The position numbers and the translations under genes were made by a program. The notes beneath the pieces were generated by a model, which ran no database searches, was not told the DNA's origin, and saw only the letters and a program-made list of their open reading frames with translations. Below, piece by piece: positions 43,833 through 55,218 of a DNA stretch of 64,000 nt. Source of the DNA: Podocnemis expansa (Eukaryota; Chordata; Testudines; Podocnemididae); contig ML681971.1 of assembly GCA_007922195.1 (NCBI GenBank), forward strand, positions 22,977,870 to 23,041,869, given 5' to 3'. Each line of letters starts with the position of its first letter. Within the stretch, counting starts at the first letter, position 1.

Positions 43833-45030
43833 GACATCATAGAAATGTGGTGCTGAAAGGGGCCTTGAGACGTTATCGAGTCCAGCCCCATGCACTGTGG
43901 CAGGACCTGCTAAATCATCCTAGACTGTCCCTGACAGTCTAGTCTCCAAATTGTTTTTAAAAACTTCCTTTGTTAGGGATGCCATGACCTCTGTTGGAAG
44001 TCTGTTCCAGAGTTTATCTACCCTTATTGTTAGAAAATTTTCTTAATAACTAACCTAAATCTCTCTTGCTACAGATTGTCCCTTACGTCTTGTCCTACTT
44101 ATGGTGGACGTAGAGAACAATCAGTCTCTGTCCTCTTTATAACAGCTATAACTGGCCTTAATGTATTTGAAGACTCTTGTCAGGTTGCCTCTGTCGTCTT
44201 TACTCAATACTACACATGCCCGTTTTGTCAATCTTACCTCATAGGTTTAGGTTTTCTAAACCTTTTATCATTTTTGTGTTGATCTCTTCTGGACTCTCTG
44301 CAGTTTGTCCACATCTTTCCTGAAGTGTGGTGCCCAGAATTGGACGCATGTCTTCAACAGGGGCTTCGTGCTGAGGAGAATGGGAGGATTACTGTTAGCC
44401 TTTTTTTGCAGCTATATCAACTGTATGACTTGGCTGCAATTTGTGATCCACTGTAATTCCAAGATCCTTTTCCACAGATCTACCACCTAGACAGTTATTC
44501 CTCATTTTATAATCGTGCACTTGATTTTTTTTTTCTGCTCCCAAATGAAGCTATTTGCATGTGTCTTTACTGAATTTCATCTTGTTAAATTCAGACCAGT
44601 TATTCAAGTTGGTGAGGTCATTTTGAATTTTAAACCTTCTCTGAAAAGTGCATTCAACCTGTCTCAGCTTGGTGTCATCTTTAGATGTTATAAACATGCC
44701 CTTTACTCCATTATCTAAGACATCAATAAAAACATTGAATAGTACTAGACTCAGGATGACCCCTGTGGGACACTACTACATGTGCCCTCTGAATTTGGCA
44801 GCAGCCCATTGATACCTACTCTTTGAATATTGTCTTTCAACCAGTTAGTTGTACATCACCCTTATAGTAATTTCAGCTAGTCCACATTACCCTATTTTGC
44901 TTAGAAGAATGTCATAAGCACTCTGTCAAAACCCATACTACAATCAAGGTGTGTCATGGCTATTGCATGTCCTCATCTGCTACGTCTTTAATCCTATCAG
45001 AGAAGGAAATGAAATTGGTTTAGCATTATT
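43833..45030 (-). mobile_element. CR1 LINE, 3' 1.2 kb
   Basis: 3' end at about 43835: catagaaatgtggtgctgaaagggg then gagtccagccccatgcactgtgg. The reverse complement continues into the ORF2 C-terminal region and, near 44690-44880, a section (ctaagacatcaataaaaacattgaatag, gacccctgtgggacac) known from CR1 internal sequence. Every frame is broken. It belongs to a different CR1 subfamily from the copy at 9088. Confidence 0.82.
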
Positions 45031-45070
45031 TGTTTTTAAACGAATCAGTGCTGACTATTTCTAATAAATT

Positions 45071-46059
45071 TCAAAAGGGATAGCTGTGTTAGTCTAGTCC
45101 AGTAAAAAACAACAAGGAGTTGTGTGGGACTTTAAAACTAACAGATTTATTTATTGCATGAGCTTTTGTGGGAGAATATCCCACTTTGTCAGATGCTTTG
45201 AAGAGGGAGAACTTACAGAAATGGATGAAAATAAATGCAGGAGAGTGTAAGACATGGGATCAGGTCATACTGCAACAGCAAATTAGAGCATTCGTAAGGA
45301 TTCAAACTCTAGGGAACAGCACACAGAGGGAGGTTGAAGTCAAATTACCTGTTATAATGAGAAAAGAATCCATAGTCATGATTCAGGCCTGCTTTCACAC
45401 AATTTAATTTGCATATTAGTTTGATTTTGGCTGTTTCTCTTGAAGTCTTGATGTCCCATTGATTTTTCTCGATGACCATCGTTAACAAATCATCAGTGGA
45501 GTGATTAGGAAGATGGAAGTGCTCAGCAGCTGTTTTTTTGTGTTGTGATTTCTGATGTCAGTTTTGTGTGCATTTATTCTTCTGCGTAGGGATTGTCCTG
45601 TTTGTCCGATGTATAAGGCTTGGGGGCACGTGATGGCATAAATCACATTAGTGGATGAGCAGGTGAAGGACCCTTTGATGGAGTAGCTGGCTTGATTAGG
45701 TCCTATGATGGTGTCTTTTGTGCAGATATGTAGACAAAGTTGGCAGCGTGGTTTGTTGCAGGGATATGTGCCTGCTTTAATGTTTCTGTTGTTAGGTCTC
45801 TAGTTGCTGATGAGTATCTGTTTAAGGTTCGGGGGTTGTCTGTAGGCAAGGAGAGATCTGTCCCCCAAGGCTGGAGAGAGTGAGCGGTCATCTTTTAAAA
45901 TAGGCTGGAGGTCCTTGATGATCTGTTGTAGAGGTCTGGTGAAGTGGGATATTCTCCCACAAAAGCTCCTGCGATAAATAAATCTGTTGAGTCTTGTGGT
46001 GCTTAAAGACTCTTGCTTTTTTTTGCTTTCGTAGACTAATGCGGCTGCCCCTTTGGAAC
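45071..46059. mobile_element. Penelope-like element with GIY-YIG remnant, inverted
   Basis: 45071 to about 45940 is a minus-strand PLE from its 3' tail (aaaagggatagctgtgttag) up into coding DNA. About 45941-46059 is a plus-strand 3' tail ending gactaatgcggctgccccttt, so the unit is head-to-head inverted. The coding remnant (about 45490-45890, minus) keeps YIGQTGQSLRRRINAHKTD, the GIY-YIG nuclease signature. An obvious target duplication was not found. Confidence 0.85.
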
Positions 46060-46082
46060 TTGGCTAATGTGCTATTGTGTCT

Positions 46083-46200
46083 TTACAGGTTCTGAGGTTA
46101 AGGAAGATGAGCAAGTTGCCCAGAGATTCACTGTGAATCAGTGGCAGTGCTAAGGAAAGGAACCTAGGTGTCCTGACTTCCTGTTTCCTTTTTATAACCA
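46083..46200 (-). mobile_element. MIR-like CORE-SINE fragment
   Basis: gaggttaaggaagatgagcaagttgcccagag, then gtggcagtgctaagg and aacctaggtgtcctgac: the 3' half of MIR in reverse orientation. The preceding ctttacag mimics a splice acceptor but belongs to the repeat context. Confidence 0.75.
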
Positions 46201-46449
46201 GTAGATAATGCTGCAACCTGCTGTAAGGAGACAAAGATAAATTCGTAGAGAAAGTTAGTTTGAGGCTATCAGTTGTGGCTTTTGGTCACAGCATGAGATT
46301 CCTCAGTCGGTTGCATGATTGCCTGGAGTCCTAGTTCTATTACTGTACTCAGCCTGGTGGAAAACCCTGGTTTGACTCCTAGTCTTGGTCACTGAGAAAA
46401 CCTGGCTTTACTGCAGAGGAATCGCACTCAGGGACCCATTCGGTAGAGT

Positions 46450-46618
46450 GGTGGTTCTCAAGCTTTTTGCCATCATGGGCCTCATATGCAGCTTTTGTCT
46501 TAGGTAGGCTGCACCCACACAATATATGTGCCATCTGTGTGGTCTGAGGCTGTCACGTGAGCCGCACTGTGTGGTGATTGGGCCACAAGCAACCTATGGG
46601 CCACTGGTTGGGAACTGT
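46450..46618. mobile_element. Possible short hAT-like element
   Basis: tggtggttctcaagcttttt at the left and ggccactggttgggaactgttg at the right look like decayed CAGTGGTTC-type termini. No duplication is seen. Confidence 0.4.
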
Positions 46619-46964
46619 TGCAATTAGATACTTCTCGGGCTAAAAAGTGTAATTGAGTGTGCCTAAAAGGAGTACCGTCCCAATTTGGAGCAATAGTAGT
46701 GACAGCAAAATTGGGTGTTTTTGAATTTGAAGAGGAGTTAAAAATTAGGGGAAGCAATTCTTGATGGACTTTGTAGACGTACAGAGGACTTTGAAAAGAA
46801 AGAGGAATCAAATGTACCACTCTCCACCTGTCGAATTGCCAAATTCTTGAGCCACGAAGATTGAATTCTGATTTAATCAAATTAATTGGGAATGTGTTAA
46901 CATCAAGAACAGTGTGGAAAAAGTGATACATGCATTTATCCTTTCCCATAGTGCAAAAACTAAG

Positions 46965-47285
46965 GATCAACCAATTAAATTAATAGGCAGCAGGTTTAAT
47001 ACAAATAAACAGAAATAGCTTTCCACACAGTGCACAATTAACCCATGGAACTCATTGCTGTGGGATGTTGTGATGGCCAAAATGTAACCAGGTTCAGAAA
47101 AGAACTAGATATGTTCATGGGGGATAGGTTCCTTAAATCTCTGACTGCTAGAGATGAGGAAGGGAAGACCTGTGGATTACCCCATAATTGCCTGGTTCTG
47201 TGTACTTTCTCTGTGAGTACTGCCACTGTTGGAGACAAATACTAGGCTAGATGGATTCATTGGCAGTTCTTGTTCTTAGTTCATA
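46965..47285 (+). mobile_element. CR1-type LINE 3' fragment
   Basis: Plus-strand segment with gtttaatacaaataaacagaaat, catggaactcattgctgtgggatgttgtgatggccaaaa, ttcagaaaagaactagat and aggctagatggattcattgg, the standard layout of the end of a CR1-type ORF2 and 3' end. No functional frame; 47286-47760 holds nothing else. Confidence 0.78.
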
Positions 47286-47765
47286 GTTTGTGGGGCTAAC
47301 AAAGTAGGCCATGTAATCATGGAGGTTTAATGGGAAGGTGTGATGTTCAGCCTGTGCTCCAAGATGAAAATAGTACTGTTTTGCAGAGGAAGGCAGCAAG
47401 GGATTTTTTCTGGGGATCTGGGCTCTTTGAATTTGGTTTATTCTCTCAGAATCTCCAGACAGTTTAATTCTCCCATTCACTTTCTCCTTCACAAAGCAGC
47501 AAGGTAGTATGTGCGTTGGAGATAAGTTGTTATGCAATTCTAGGTGAATATATTGTGTAGCACCAGAGTTGTGACTGTGATCATGCATGCCCTATTGACC
47601 AGGCACAGTTTCATCATGCTTGCTTTGTCACCTGAAGCAGAGTTTCACAATGTGAAAAAAACAGCTGAGAACATCACCTCATTCAGATCACCTCACTTCT
47701 AGAATTATTCCTCTTTGGTCTTCAAATAACATTCCATGGAGCTATCCTCGTCTTCCTGTTTTATA

Positions 47766-48320
47766 GATTTTTAAGGTTGGGGACCCCTGTCTAACTGGAA
47801 AAAAAACAACCAAAACTTTGTGTCACCACTACGGACAGAATATGGCCTGCGCTGCTCTCCTGCTGGGGTGCGGGGGCTGCTGTGGCTATGGCCTCCTCCC
47901 GCTACCAAGGAGCTGGGAGTGGCCATGGCCCCCTGCCCTGCCCAGGTTGCTGCCATGGCCCTGTCCACAGGGGCTGCTGCGGCCATGACCCCCTGCCCCC
48001 CTCTGTTCCCCACCTGCCGGCCCACTCTCTTGGCTCCCCCTGCTAGATTCCGGCCTGCAACCCCCCCCCAGGGCACTTTCCTCCCCCTTACCTGGCCACT
48101 GGAGCTGCTGGCACCTAGCCACTCCCAGGCTACTCTCCCTAAGCTTGCTATGCATGCTCAGGGTGGGAGTTTTTAAAACTCCCTGCCTGGGGAAAGCTCC
48201 CTGCTGGCCAGAAGCCTGGGTCTCCATGACAACCGGAGATGCCGGTGGCATCTGGCCCCCGGCTCCCAGCCTGTCTGCAGCCTTCCCAGGGATCCGCAGA
48301 CCCCAGGTTGGGAACCACTG
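47766..48320. mobile_element. hAT-like element (CAGTGGTTCC family), left end lost
   Basis: The right end CAGGTTGGGAACCACTG (to 48320) is intact. The left starts within the subterminal block (tttttaaggttggggacccctg) that also occurs near 412-432, so the first bases are missing. GC-rich body; the frames on both strands are compositional. Confidence 0.65.
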
Positions 48321-48324
48321 TCCT

Positions 48325-48575
48325 ACAAGATATTAGTTTGAGAGTCTATGATAGTATGTCAACCTGCTGGTTTTCGATCCCCTTTTCCCACTGCTAGCCA
48401 ACTTTGCACTGTTAGAATTCATGTTTAATAATCAACATTAACAATTTTTATATCATTGATGTTGATGATAGTTCATTTTAATATTAATATTTATTCATTA
48501 ATAATACTTCATATTGATATTCATATTGATATTTATTCATATTCAATATTTAACAAAGAGAATTCTACAAAAAAT
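48325..48575. other. AT-rich stretch
   Basis: Repeated attaatattt, atattgatattcatattgat words; no feature. Confidence 0.4.
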
Positions 48576-50255
48576 GGAAATTAGGTGCAATTATAACAGA
48601 GGACTATAAACAAATAACACATTTATTTAGAGTAAAAATCTGAAAGATCAAGGCACAAACAGAGGTCAAGCTAGCTGAAAGTATAAAGGGTAACAAAAAG
48701 ACATTCTTCAAATACATCAGAAACAAGAGGAAAAAACAAAGACGGTGTAGGACCCTTACTCAACGAAGAGGGTAAAACAATAAATGAAAATGTGGAAATG
48801 GCAGAAGAACTAAATAATTTCTTTGGTTTGATCTTCCCTGAGAAGGTTGGTGGAGATTAGATGTTTGATGTAGAGGAGGGTAATAGGAATGAGGTAGGGT
48901 CAGAAGCCGAAATAGGTGACGAGCCAGTTAAAAATTATGTGGACAGGTTGGACATCTTCAAGTCATTGGGGCCAGGTCATATGCACCGTAGGGCATTCAA
49001 GGAGCTGACTCAGGAGATACCTGAGCCATTATCATGGAAGATGGCTGAGGTCCCAGAGGACTGGAAAAGAGCAAATATAGTGCCCATCTACTAAAACGGA
49101 AATAAGAGCAATCCAGGGAATTATGGACCAGTCAGTTTAATCTCTGTACTGGGAAAAATAATGGAACAGATAATTAAGGAGTCAATTTGTGAACGTCTAG
49201 AAGAGACTAAGGTGCTTAGGGCTAGTCAGTGTAGATTTGTCAAAAATAAATCATGTCAAACCAACCTGGTAGCTTTCTATGATGTGGTAATGAGCCTTGT
49301 GGACAGAGGGGAAGTGGCTGATGTATATCTAGATTTTAGTAAAGCATTTGATATGGTCTCTCATTACATTCTTATTAATAAACTGGGAAGGTACAAACTA
49401 GATGAACCTACTGTAAGATGGGTGAAAAAATGGTTGGATAACTGCTTCCAGAGGGTAGTTATTAGTGGTTCACATTCCAGCTAGAGGAACATAATGAGCG
49501 GGGTGCCGCAGGGATCTGTCTTGTGTCCTGTTTTGTTCAGTATTTTTATCAATGACTTAGATGATGGTATAGAAAACAAATTTATAACGTTTGCAGATGA
49601 TGCCGAGCCGGGAGTGTTTTGAAAGATAGGATCACAATTCAAAATGATTTGGACAAACTGGTGAAATGGTCAGAGGTAAACAGAATGAAATTCAATAAAG
49701 ATAAGTGCCAAGTACTCCACTTAGGGTTGAACAACCCATTGCACACATAAAAAACGGGCAATGACTGCCTAGGAAGGAGTACTACAGAAAGGGATCTGCA
49801 TGTACTAGTGGGTCACAAGCTAAATATGAGTTAGCAGTGTAATACTGTTGCAAAAAAAGCAAATGCCATTCTGGGGTGTATTAACAGGAGTATTGTGAGT
49901 GAGACACAAGAAGTGATTCTTCTACTCTACTCTGCACTGATTAGGCCTCAGCTAGAGTCCTGTGTTCGGTTTTGGGCGCCTCATTTCAGAAAGGATGTGG
50001 AGAAGCTGTAGAAGGTTCAGAGAAGGGCACCAAGAATGATTAGAGGTCTGGAACATTTGACCTATGATGGAAGATTGAAAGAGCTGGGTTTATTTAGTTT
50101 AGAAAAAAGGAGACTGAGAGGGGATATGATAACAGTTTTCAAATATATACAAGGTTGTTATGAGGAAAAAGGAGAATAATTGTTTTCCTTAATCACAGAT
50201 GATAGGACAAGAAGCAAACAGGCTTAAATTACTGTGAGGGAGGTTCAGTGTAGAC

Positions 50256-50290
<35 letters not shown>

Positions 50291-50495
50291 CTACCCGTCA
50301 GAGTGATTAAATACTGGAATAAGTTGCCTTGGCAGCTAGTGGAAATTTCCTACATTGGAGGCTTTTAAGAGCAGGTTAGACAAACACCTGTCAGGGATGG
50401 TTTAATAGGGGTACTTGGTCCTGCCATGAGTGCAGGGAACTGGACTCAATGACCTGTCATGGTCCGTTCCAGTTTCTGTGATTCTGTGATTAGCT
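48576..50495 (+). mobile_element. CR1 LINE with reverse transcriptase remnant
   Basis: 1.9 kb of CR1 ORF2 and 3' end, plus strand, closing with ctgtgattctgtgattag (50476-50493). It is 5'-truncated. An A-run of 28 bases (50259-50286) has expanded where CR1 normally has a short A tract. Confidence 0.93.
48861..49640 (+). pseudogene. CR1 ORF2 reverse transcriptase, broken
   Basis: Pieces in order: KSLGPGHMHRRAFKEL and EVPEDWKRANIVPIY (48861-49094, then a stop), QCRFVKNKSCQTNLVAFYD and VYLDFSKAFDMVSH (49161-49484, reverse transcriptase motif A with the catalytic Asp), a stop, then [20 protein letters not shown] and the FADD box near 49590 (motif C with its two Asp). Two stops and at least one frameshift separate them. 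The enzyme would nick the target and copy its own RNA in an active element; this copy cannot. Confidence 0.9.
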
Positions 50496-51028
50496 GCTCC
50501 TATCAGATGATTAGGTGTAATCCATAAATCATGAGTTGGTGGTGGTTGTTCCGGAAGCCAGACCACATTTTTGTGTTTCAGCATCTGGAATGTGTTGTGC
50601 TATTCCACCTTATCAATGCTGATTTAATGCTTATAGACTGCATGAAATAATCAAATGGTTTTTCTACCAGAAGAGAATATACTATTTGACTTGAAGAAAA
50701 CTCTACTTACTAAGTGCTGTGATGTTGCTAAAGAAACTCTTGCTGAGATAAGGTGTGCACAGTAAAGTCCCATACCAGCTAGAAATCCATGTGACCTGCT
50801 AGTTGTGACAGTTGGTCATCAGTTGACTGATTTGAAAAACTATGATCAGATAATGGGCTTTCCGCTGGCATGTGGCACATCTTGTCCTGTTCATCAGGAA
50901 AAATGCCCACTGTAAAAGCAAGCAGACGCATCAGAATGTTGTTATAAAGCCTTGCCTTCTGGTACACTACTGTCCCACCTTGTTAAAGGGCCACTGTTTA
51001 CAGAAATCAGGTGTTTAAGTAAAATGTA

Positions 51029-51074
<46 letters not shown>

Positions 51075-51464
51075 AGGGAGAGAGAGAGAGGGAAATATTG
51101 CCTTTTATAGGGCTGGGACTGCAAAAAGAGAGAGAGAGAGAGGGAAATATTGCCTTTTATAGGGCTGGGACTGCAAAACTTGGCTGGTGTTTTGTTTCTA
51201 GTCAGTTTTACTTTCTCACGCAGTAAAGCTCCAGTGTGTCTTTGGGATTCACTGCTTTCTGCAGCTATTTCTGTTTGAAGGTAACATTTTTGTCCTAGTA
51301 TGCTGTGTAAGATTGCAGGGAGCCATTAAGTAAGGTGAGGTAACAATTGGATACATTAACTTGGAAAGCACTTTGGGGTCCCTTTTGTTTTTGTCACAGA
51401 GTGATTAAGTAAATATTTAACTAATAAATTGTCCTTGCCTTTTGCTAATACTGTCAAGATGGCG
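50496..51464. other. Non-coding DNA with microsatellites
   Basis: (TG)n at about 51034-51071 followed by (GA)n, and a tandem duplication of about 50 bp next to it (listed separately). Nothing else recognised. Confidence 0.5.
51034..51178. repeat. (TG)n/(GA)n microsatellite with ~50-bp tandem duplication
   Basis: After (TG)n, the block gagagagagagggaaatattg plus ccttttatagggctgggac and tgcaaaa appears twice in a row (about 51078-51126 and 51128-51178), almost without differences. Confidence 0.85.
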
Positions 51465-51839
51465 TCTTGTATAAAAAAAACAAAACCCAAGGAGTCGTGT
51501 GGCACTTTAAGACTAACAGATTTATTTTTTGCATGAGCTTTCGTGGGAGAAGATCCCACTTCGTCAGATGCTTCGAAGATGAGTGAACTTACAGAATGGA
51601 ATGAAAATAAATGCAAGGGGGTGTAAAACATAGGATCAGGTCATACAGTAACAGCAAATCAGAGCACTTGTTAGGTTCAAATCATGGGAAGCCTGAAGTC
51701 AAATTACCTTTTGTAATGGGAAAAGAACCCATAGTCTCCATTCAGTCCTGCTTTCACAGAATTTAGCTTGCATATTAATTTGAGTTCAGCTGTTTCTCTT
51801 TGAAGTCTTGATGTCCCAGCCATACTTCTGATGACGGTC

Positions 51840-52237
51840 GTTAACAAATCATTTATCAAGTGATCAGAAAGATGGAAGTGCTCAGCAACTGGTTTCTTTG
51901 TTTTGTGATTTCTGATATCAGCTATGTGTTCATTTATTCTTTTTTGCAGCGATCGTCCTGTTTGTCCAATGTATTAGGTATTGGGGCATTTCTTGCACGT
52001 GATGGCATAGATCGCATTAGTAAATGAGCAGGTAAATGAGCCTTTGATGGAGTAGCAGGCTTGATTTGGACCTATGATGGTATCTGTTGTGCAGATATGT
52101 GGGCAGACTTGGCAGCATGGTTTGTTGCAGGGGTGTGCGCCTGCTTTAATGTTTCTGTTGTTAGATCTGTAGTTGCTGGTGAGTATCTGTTTAAGATTGG
52201 GTGGCTGTCTGTAGTCAAGGAGAGGCCTGTCTCCCAA
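51840..52237 (-). pseudogene. Penelope-like element C-terminus with GIY-YIG nuclease
   Basis: Reading leftward, the frame has a Cys-rich linker HPCNKPCCQVCPHIC, then FTCSFTNAIYAITCKKC, the first half of the GIY-YIG fold. A TAA follows PNT; after it the same frame resumes YIGQTGRSLQKRINEH and a KKPVAEHFH segment with the acidic residue and His of the family. In PLEs this nuclease opens the target DNA for the linked reverse transcriptase. The upstream reverse transcriptase is absent (5' truncation). One in-frame stop and truncation make it inactive. Confidence 0.88.
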
Positions 52238-52571
52238 CTCTTGAGAGAGGGAGGGATCATCTTTTAGAATAGGCTGTAGGTTCTTTATGATCTGTTGCAG
52301 AGGTCTGTCTTAGGGTCGTATGTGGTGACTAGTGGTGTTCTGTTTTCTTTCTTGGGCCTCTCCTGTAGTAGATGACTTCGGGGAACCAGGACATCAAAAC
52401 TTCAAAGAGAAACAGCTGAACTCGAATTAATATGCAATCTAAATTCTGTGAAAGCAGGACTGAATGGAGACTATGGGTTCTTTTCCCATTACAAAAGGTA
52501 ATTTGACTTCAGGCTTCCCATGATTTGAAGCTAACAAGTGCTCTGATTTGCTGTTACTTTATGACCTGATC

Positions 52572-52812
52572 GGTGGGTTACTCTTCAGTAACCATCCTTC
52601 TTTGAGATGGGCTGCTTGGATCCATTCAGTAATAGGTGTCTCCATACCGGAGCGCTGGATTGGTCGGAAAAAACTTGTCCTAACCTGTCAGAAGAGGGGA
52701 GGCGGCCACTGCCCCTCACGCCACCCATGGCTATATATACAGCTGCCTCCCCGCCCCCTCCTCAGTTCCTTAGAGTCGCCAACTCCAGAAGCAGGGATGG
52801 AGGGGAGGGACC
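52572..52812 (-). repeat. DIRS element 3 right inverted terminal repeat
   Basis: Begins ggtgggttactcttcagtaacc; continues ggatccattcagtaataggtgtctcc, tggctatatatacagctgcc and cctcctcagttcctt. The reverse complement is the left repeat at about 57310-57485. Confidence 0.87.
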
Positions 52813-52912
52813 TGAATGGATCCGAGCAGCCCATCTCGAAGAAGGATGGTTACTGAAGAGTAACCCACTGTTCTTCCTCGAGCGCTGCTCAGATGCATTC
52901 AGTAATAGGTGA
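52813..52912 (-). repeat. DIRS element 3 internal complementary region
   Basis: On the plus strand, gaatggatccgagcagcccatctcg through ggttactgaagagtaaccca is the reverse complement of 52572-52627, and tgttcttcctcgagcgctgctcagatgcattcagtaatag repeats the left terminus in the opposite sense to the copy at 57485. The two parts abut near 52870. Confidence 0.88.
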
Positions 52913-55218
52913 CTACTAGCCATGCTGAAAGGATGGCGGGTGGAGTTGGAACTTCCGCCTACAGGACAGCAACAAGCCCTGTAAGGTAGAGGCCCCACAG
53001 CAAGACGTTCACCAAAGACAAGAGGCGAATGAGCTTTGGCAGCCTGTAAGAAGCAAGTGCTGAGGGTCAACCAGAACAGGGCAAAACTGAACTTGCTGAG
53101 GCAGAGTGCATATGCAGGTCGGTGAAGTCACCAGAGCTGGAGAAAATGGGCGCAACCTAAGAAGACAGGTTAGGTGGGTGCCCTGCCCAGGAGGAGAAAC
53201 GTGGAATGTAATCGATAGACTACGCTGTCTGGCCTAGGCAGTGTCATGTGGCCTCGAAGGAGAACACTGAAAACTGGCCGGTGAGACTAGCCATATGGCT
53301 GCATTTCGTGCGAGAACAAAGAAAGGGCAGGCATAGAGCACCCAAAGGCTTTTGCAGGAGCCACATAGTCATGGACTGATCTGGTGACTACCAAGTACAC
53401 AAGGAGAAGTAAGGGGATTGGCCATGCCCCTTATCTAGGATGCAGTCAAGCTTAGCCAGACGGCTTGGAGAGGGGAGGATACAAGGTTGGGAGGTGGGCT
53501 CAAGAGTGACTGATAAGACTATGGGACACTAGCCGCGACGTATAGAGTTGAGGCAAGCAGGACAGGCCCACGGCATGCTAATTCACGACCTGGTAGCAAA
53601 GGAGCGCAGATTGCAGCTAAGCTGGTACCACGACCGGGCTCTCACAGGAGAGAGGCCCCAGAAAAATACCGACCGCATGGTGGCCTAAGACAATGTTGGC
53701 GAAAAAGGCCTACTAAGGGTTGCGGGGAGCTAGGATGTAAGGTAGGGGCCCCGTTGGTCTAAGCTTTACAGGGTTTTGCCCCTTGAGGCTCTCACTAAGC
53801 ATGAGGGGAAGGAAAAAGAATGGCAGAGAACCTTACTACTGTCTAGACAGCTCCTTGGAGACCAAGAAATTGAAGAAGGGGCGAGAAGGACCGCGGACTC
53901 AGTACCTAAGGTGCATTCCTGAGGGAGAACACTACCACTTTGCCATGTCAGGGCTGCCCGGGCAGAAAAACTCTTCAATACATGGGTAGTGAAGAGCTCT
54001 GCTGCCAAGGGAGGGTCCTTCTTGAGCTAGAGAATGGCTTGTAACAAGTTGGCAGCTGCTGCGTCTGGTGGCCACCTTGGGATCAGAGAACCCAATGAAA
54101 TTTTCTCCCTGGAGGGAGCCAAGGGGCGAATAAAGGGTTATAGCCCCAAACTGTTACATATTGTAGAGACTGGATTCTGTGTGTCATGCCATCATAACGG
54201 CAGTGGGAATAGGTGAGTCCTTAAGAAGGGAAAAAGGGGAACTGCAGAACTGCCAGGTGTTGCCAATGCATATGGGTAAAAACACTGTAGCATCAAGGAG
54301 CTACGTGCGGCGTAGTGGGATAGTCCTGCAGGGGGCAAGGCGGAAAGGGGGAGGAGCCCGTGCTAGGAAGTAACCCTCGGTTTTAGGATGACACAAGTGC
54401 CCTGGAAGCTGGGAACCTTCCGTCTGCCGTAGACAACTGTCCAGGGGGCAGTGGGTACCGAAGTGGGAGCCACCTGGGAGGGCACTCTAAGGGATAGAGC
54501 TTACGTAGTTTCCCAACCTATGATACACAGCAAGGTATTTCCCCTTCAGGGCTTAAAAAAGGTGACCCTGGCTGTACTTTGGTGAGATCGGGGAAGCATG
54601 GGCTATCTTGGAGGCAGCAGACCAAACAGAAGGTTCCCGAGGCGAGCTCCTGGTTCTCACTCGATGACCATAGGCAGAGACGAGGAACTGTACGAGGGTG
54701 GGAAGGGGGGGGTGGCCGTACCGGGGCCCGTGCAGGGGTAAAACCTCCTGTAAAGGTCCCTTCCTGATGAAGTAGCTATCCAGATAGCTGAAAACTACAC
54801 AGATGTGTCCCCTTAATGCGCAGGGGAAGGTCTCATCGAAAAAAGGGGGGGGGGGTTGAGTTACAGCGCAGAAAATGGTGGTGTGACCCGGGACATCACC
54901 TCCCTTTCCCCTAACCTGGAGCAAGGGGGCCTACCTGGGACAAGCATCATGGCCACAGGCACAGTCCTGTTGTAAGTAGGCTTCGGATGTGCGCATCTCG
55001 GAGCCCTGCCGTAGCTGGGCTACAACGAGATGCGTCTCCATCCCTTGACGAGGGGTTAGGGAGGGAGCGCGATGGGGAAGATTCGGGAAGAAGGGTTGTT
55101 AGGGCTAGGAGAGGGGCGGCTTTCATCCTCAGGAAAGTTGCTGCTTAAGGAGTGGAGGGGGGGTTGGTGGTGACTACGGTATTGGGATACTGGAACCATA
55201 GGTGGGCATCACATGTTG

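Noticed and set aside
46079..46200. Apparent splice acceptor (ctttacag) followed by an exon-like stretch
   Set aside because: The stretch is an MIR-like SINE in reverse orientation.
51034..51071. Possible CRISPR-like or regulatory repeat
   Set aside because: It is a simple (TG)n microsatellite.
54553..54924. 123-codon minus-strand frame in the body of DIRS element 3 as a possible pol remnant
   Set aside because: I could not find reverse transcriptase, RNase H or recombinase motifs in it, and parallel parts of elements 1 and 2 are not open; a profile search would settle it.
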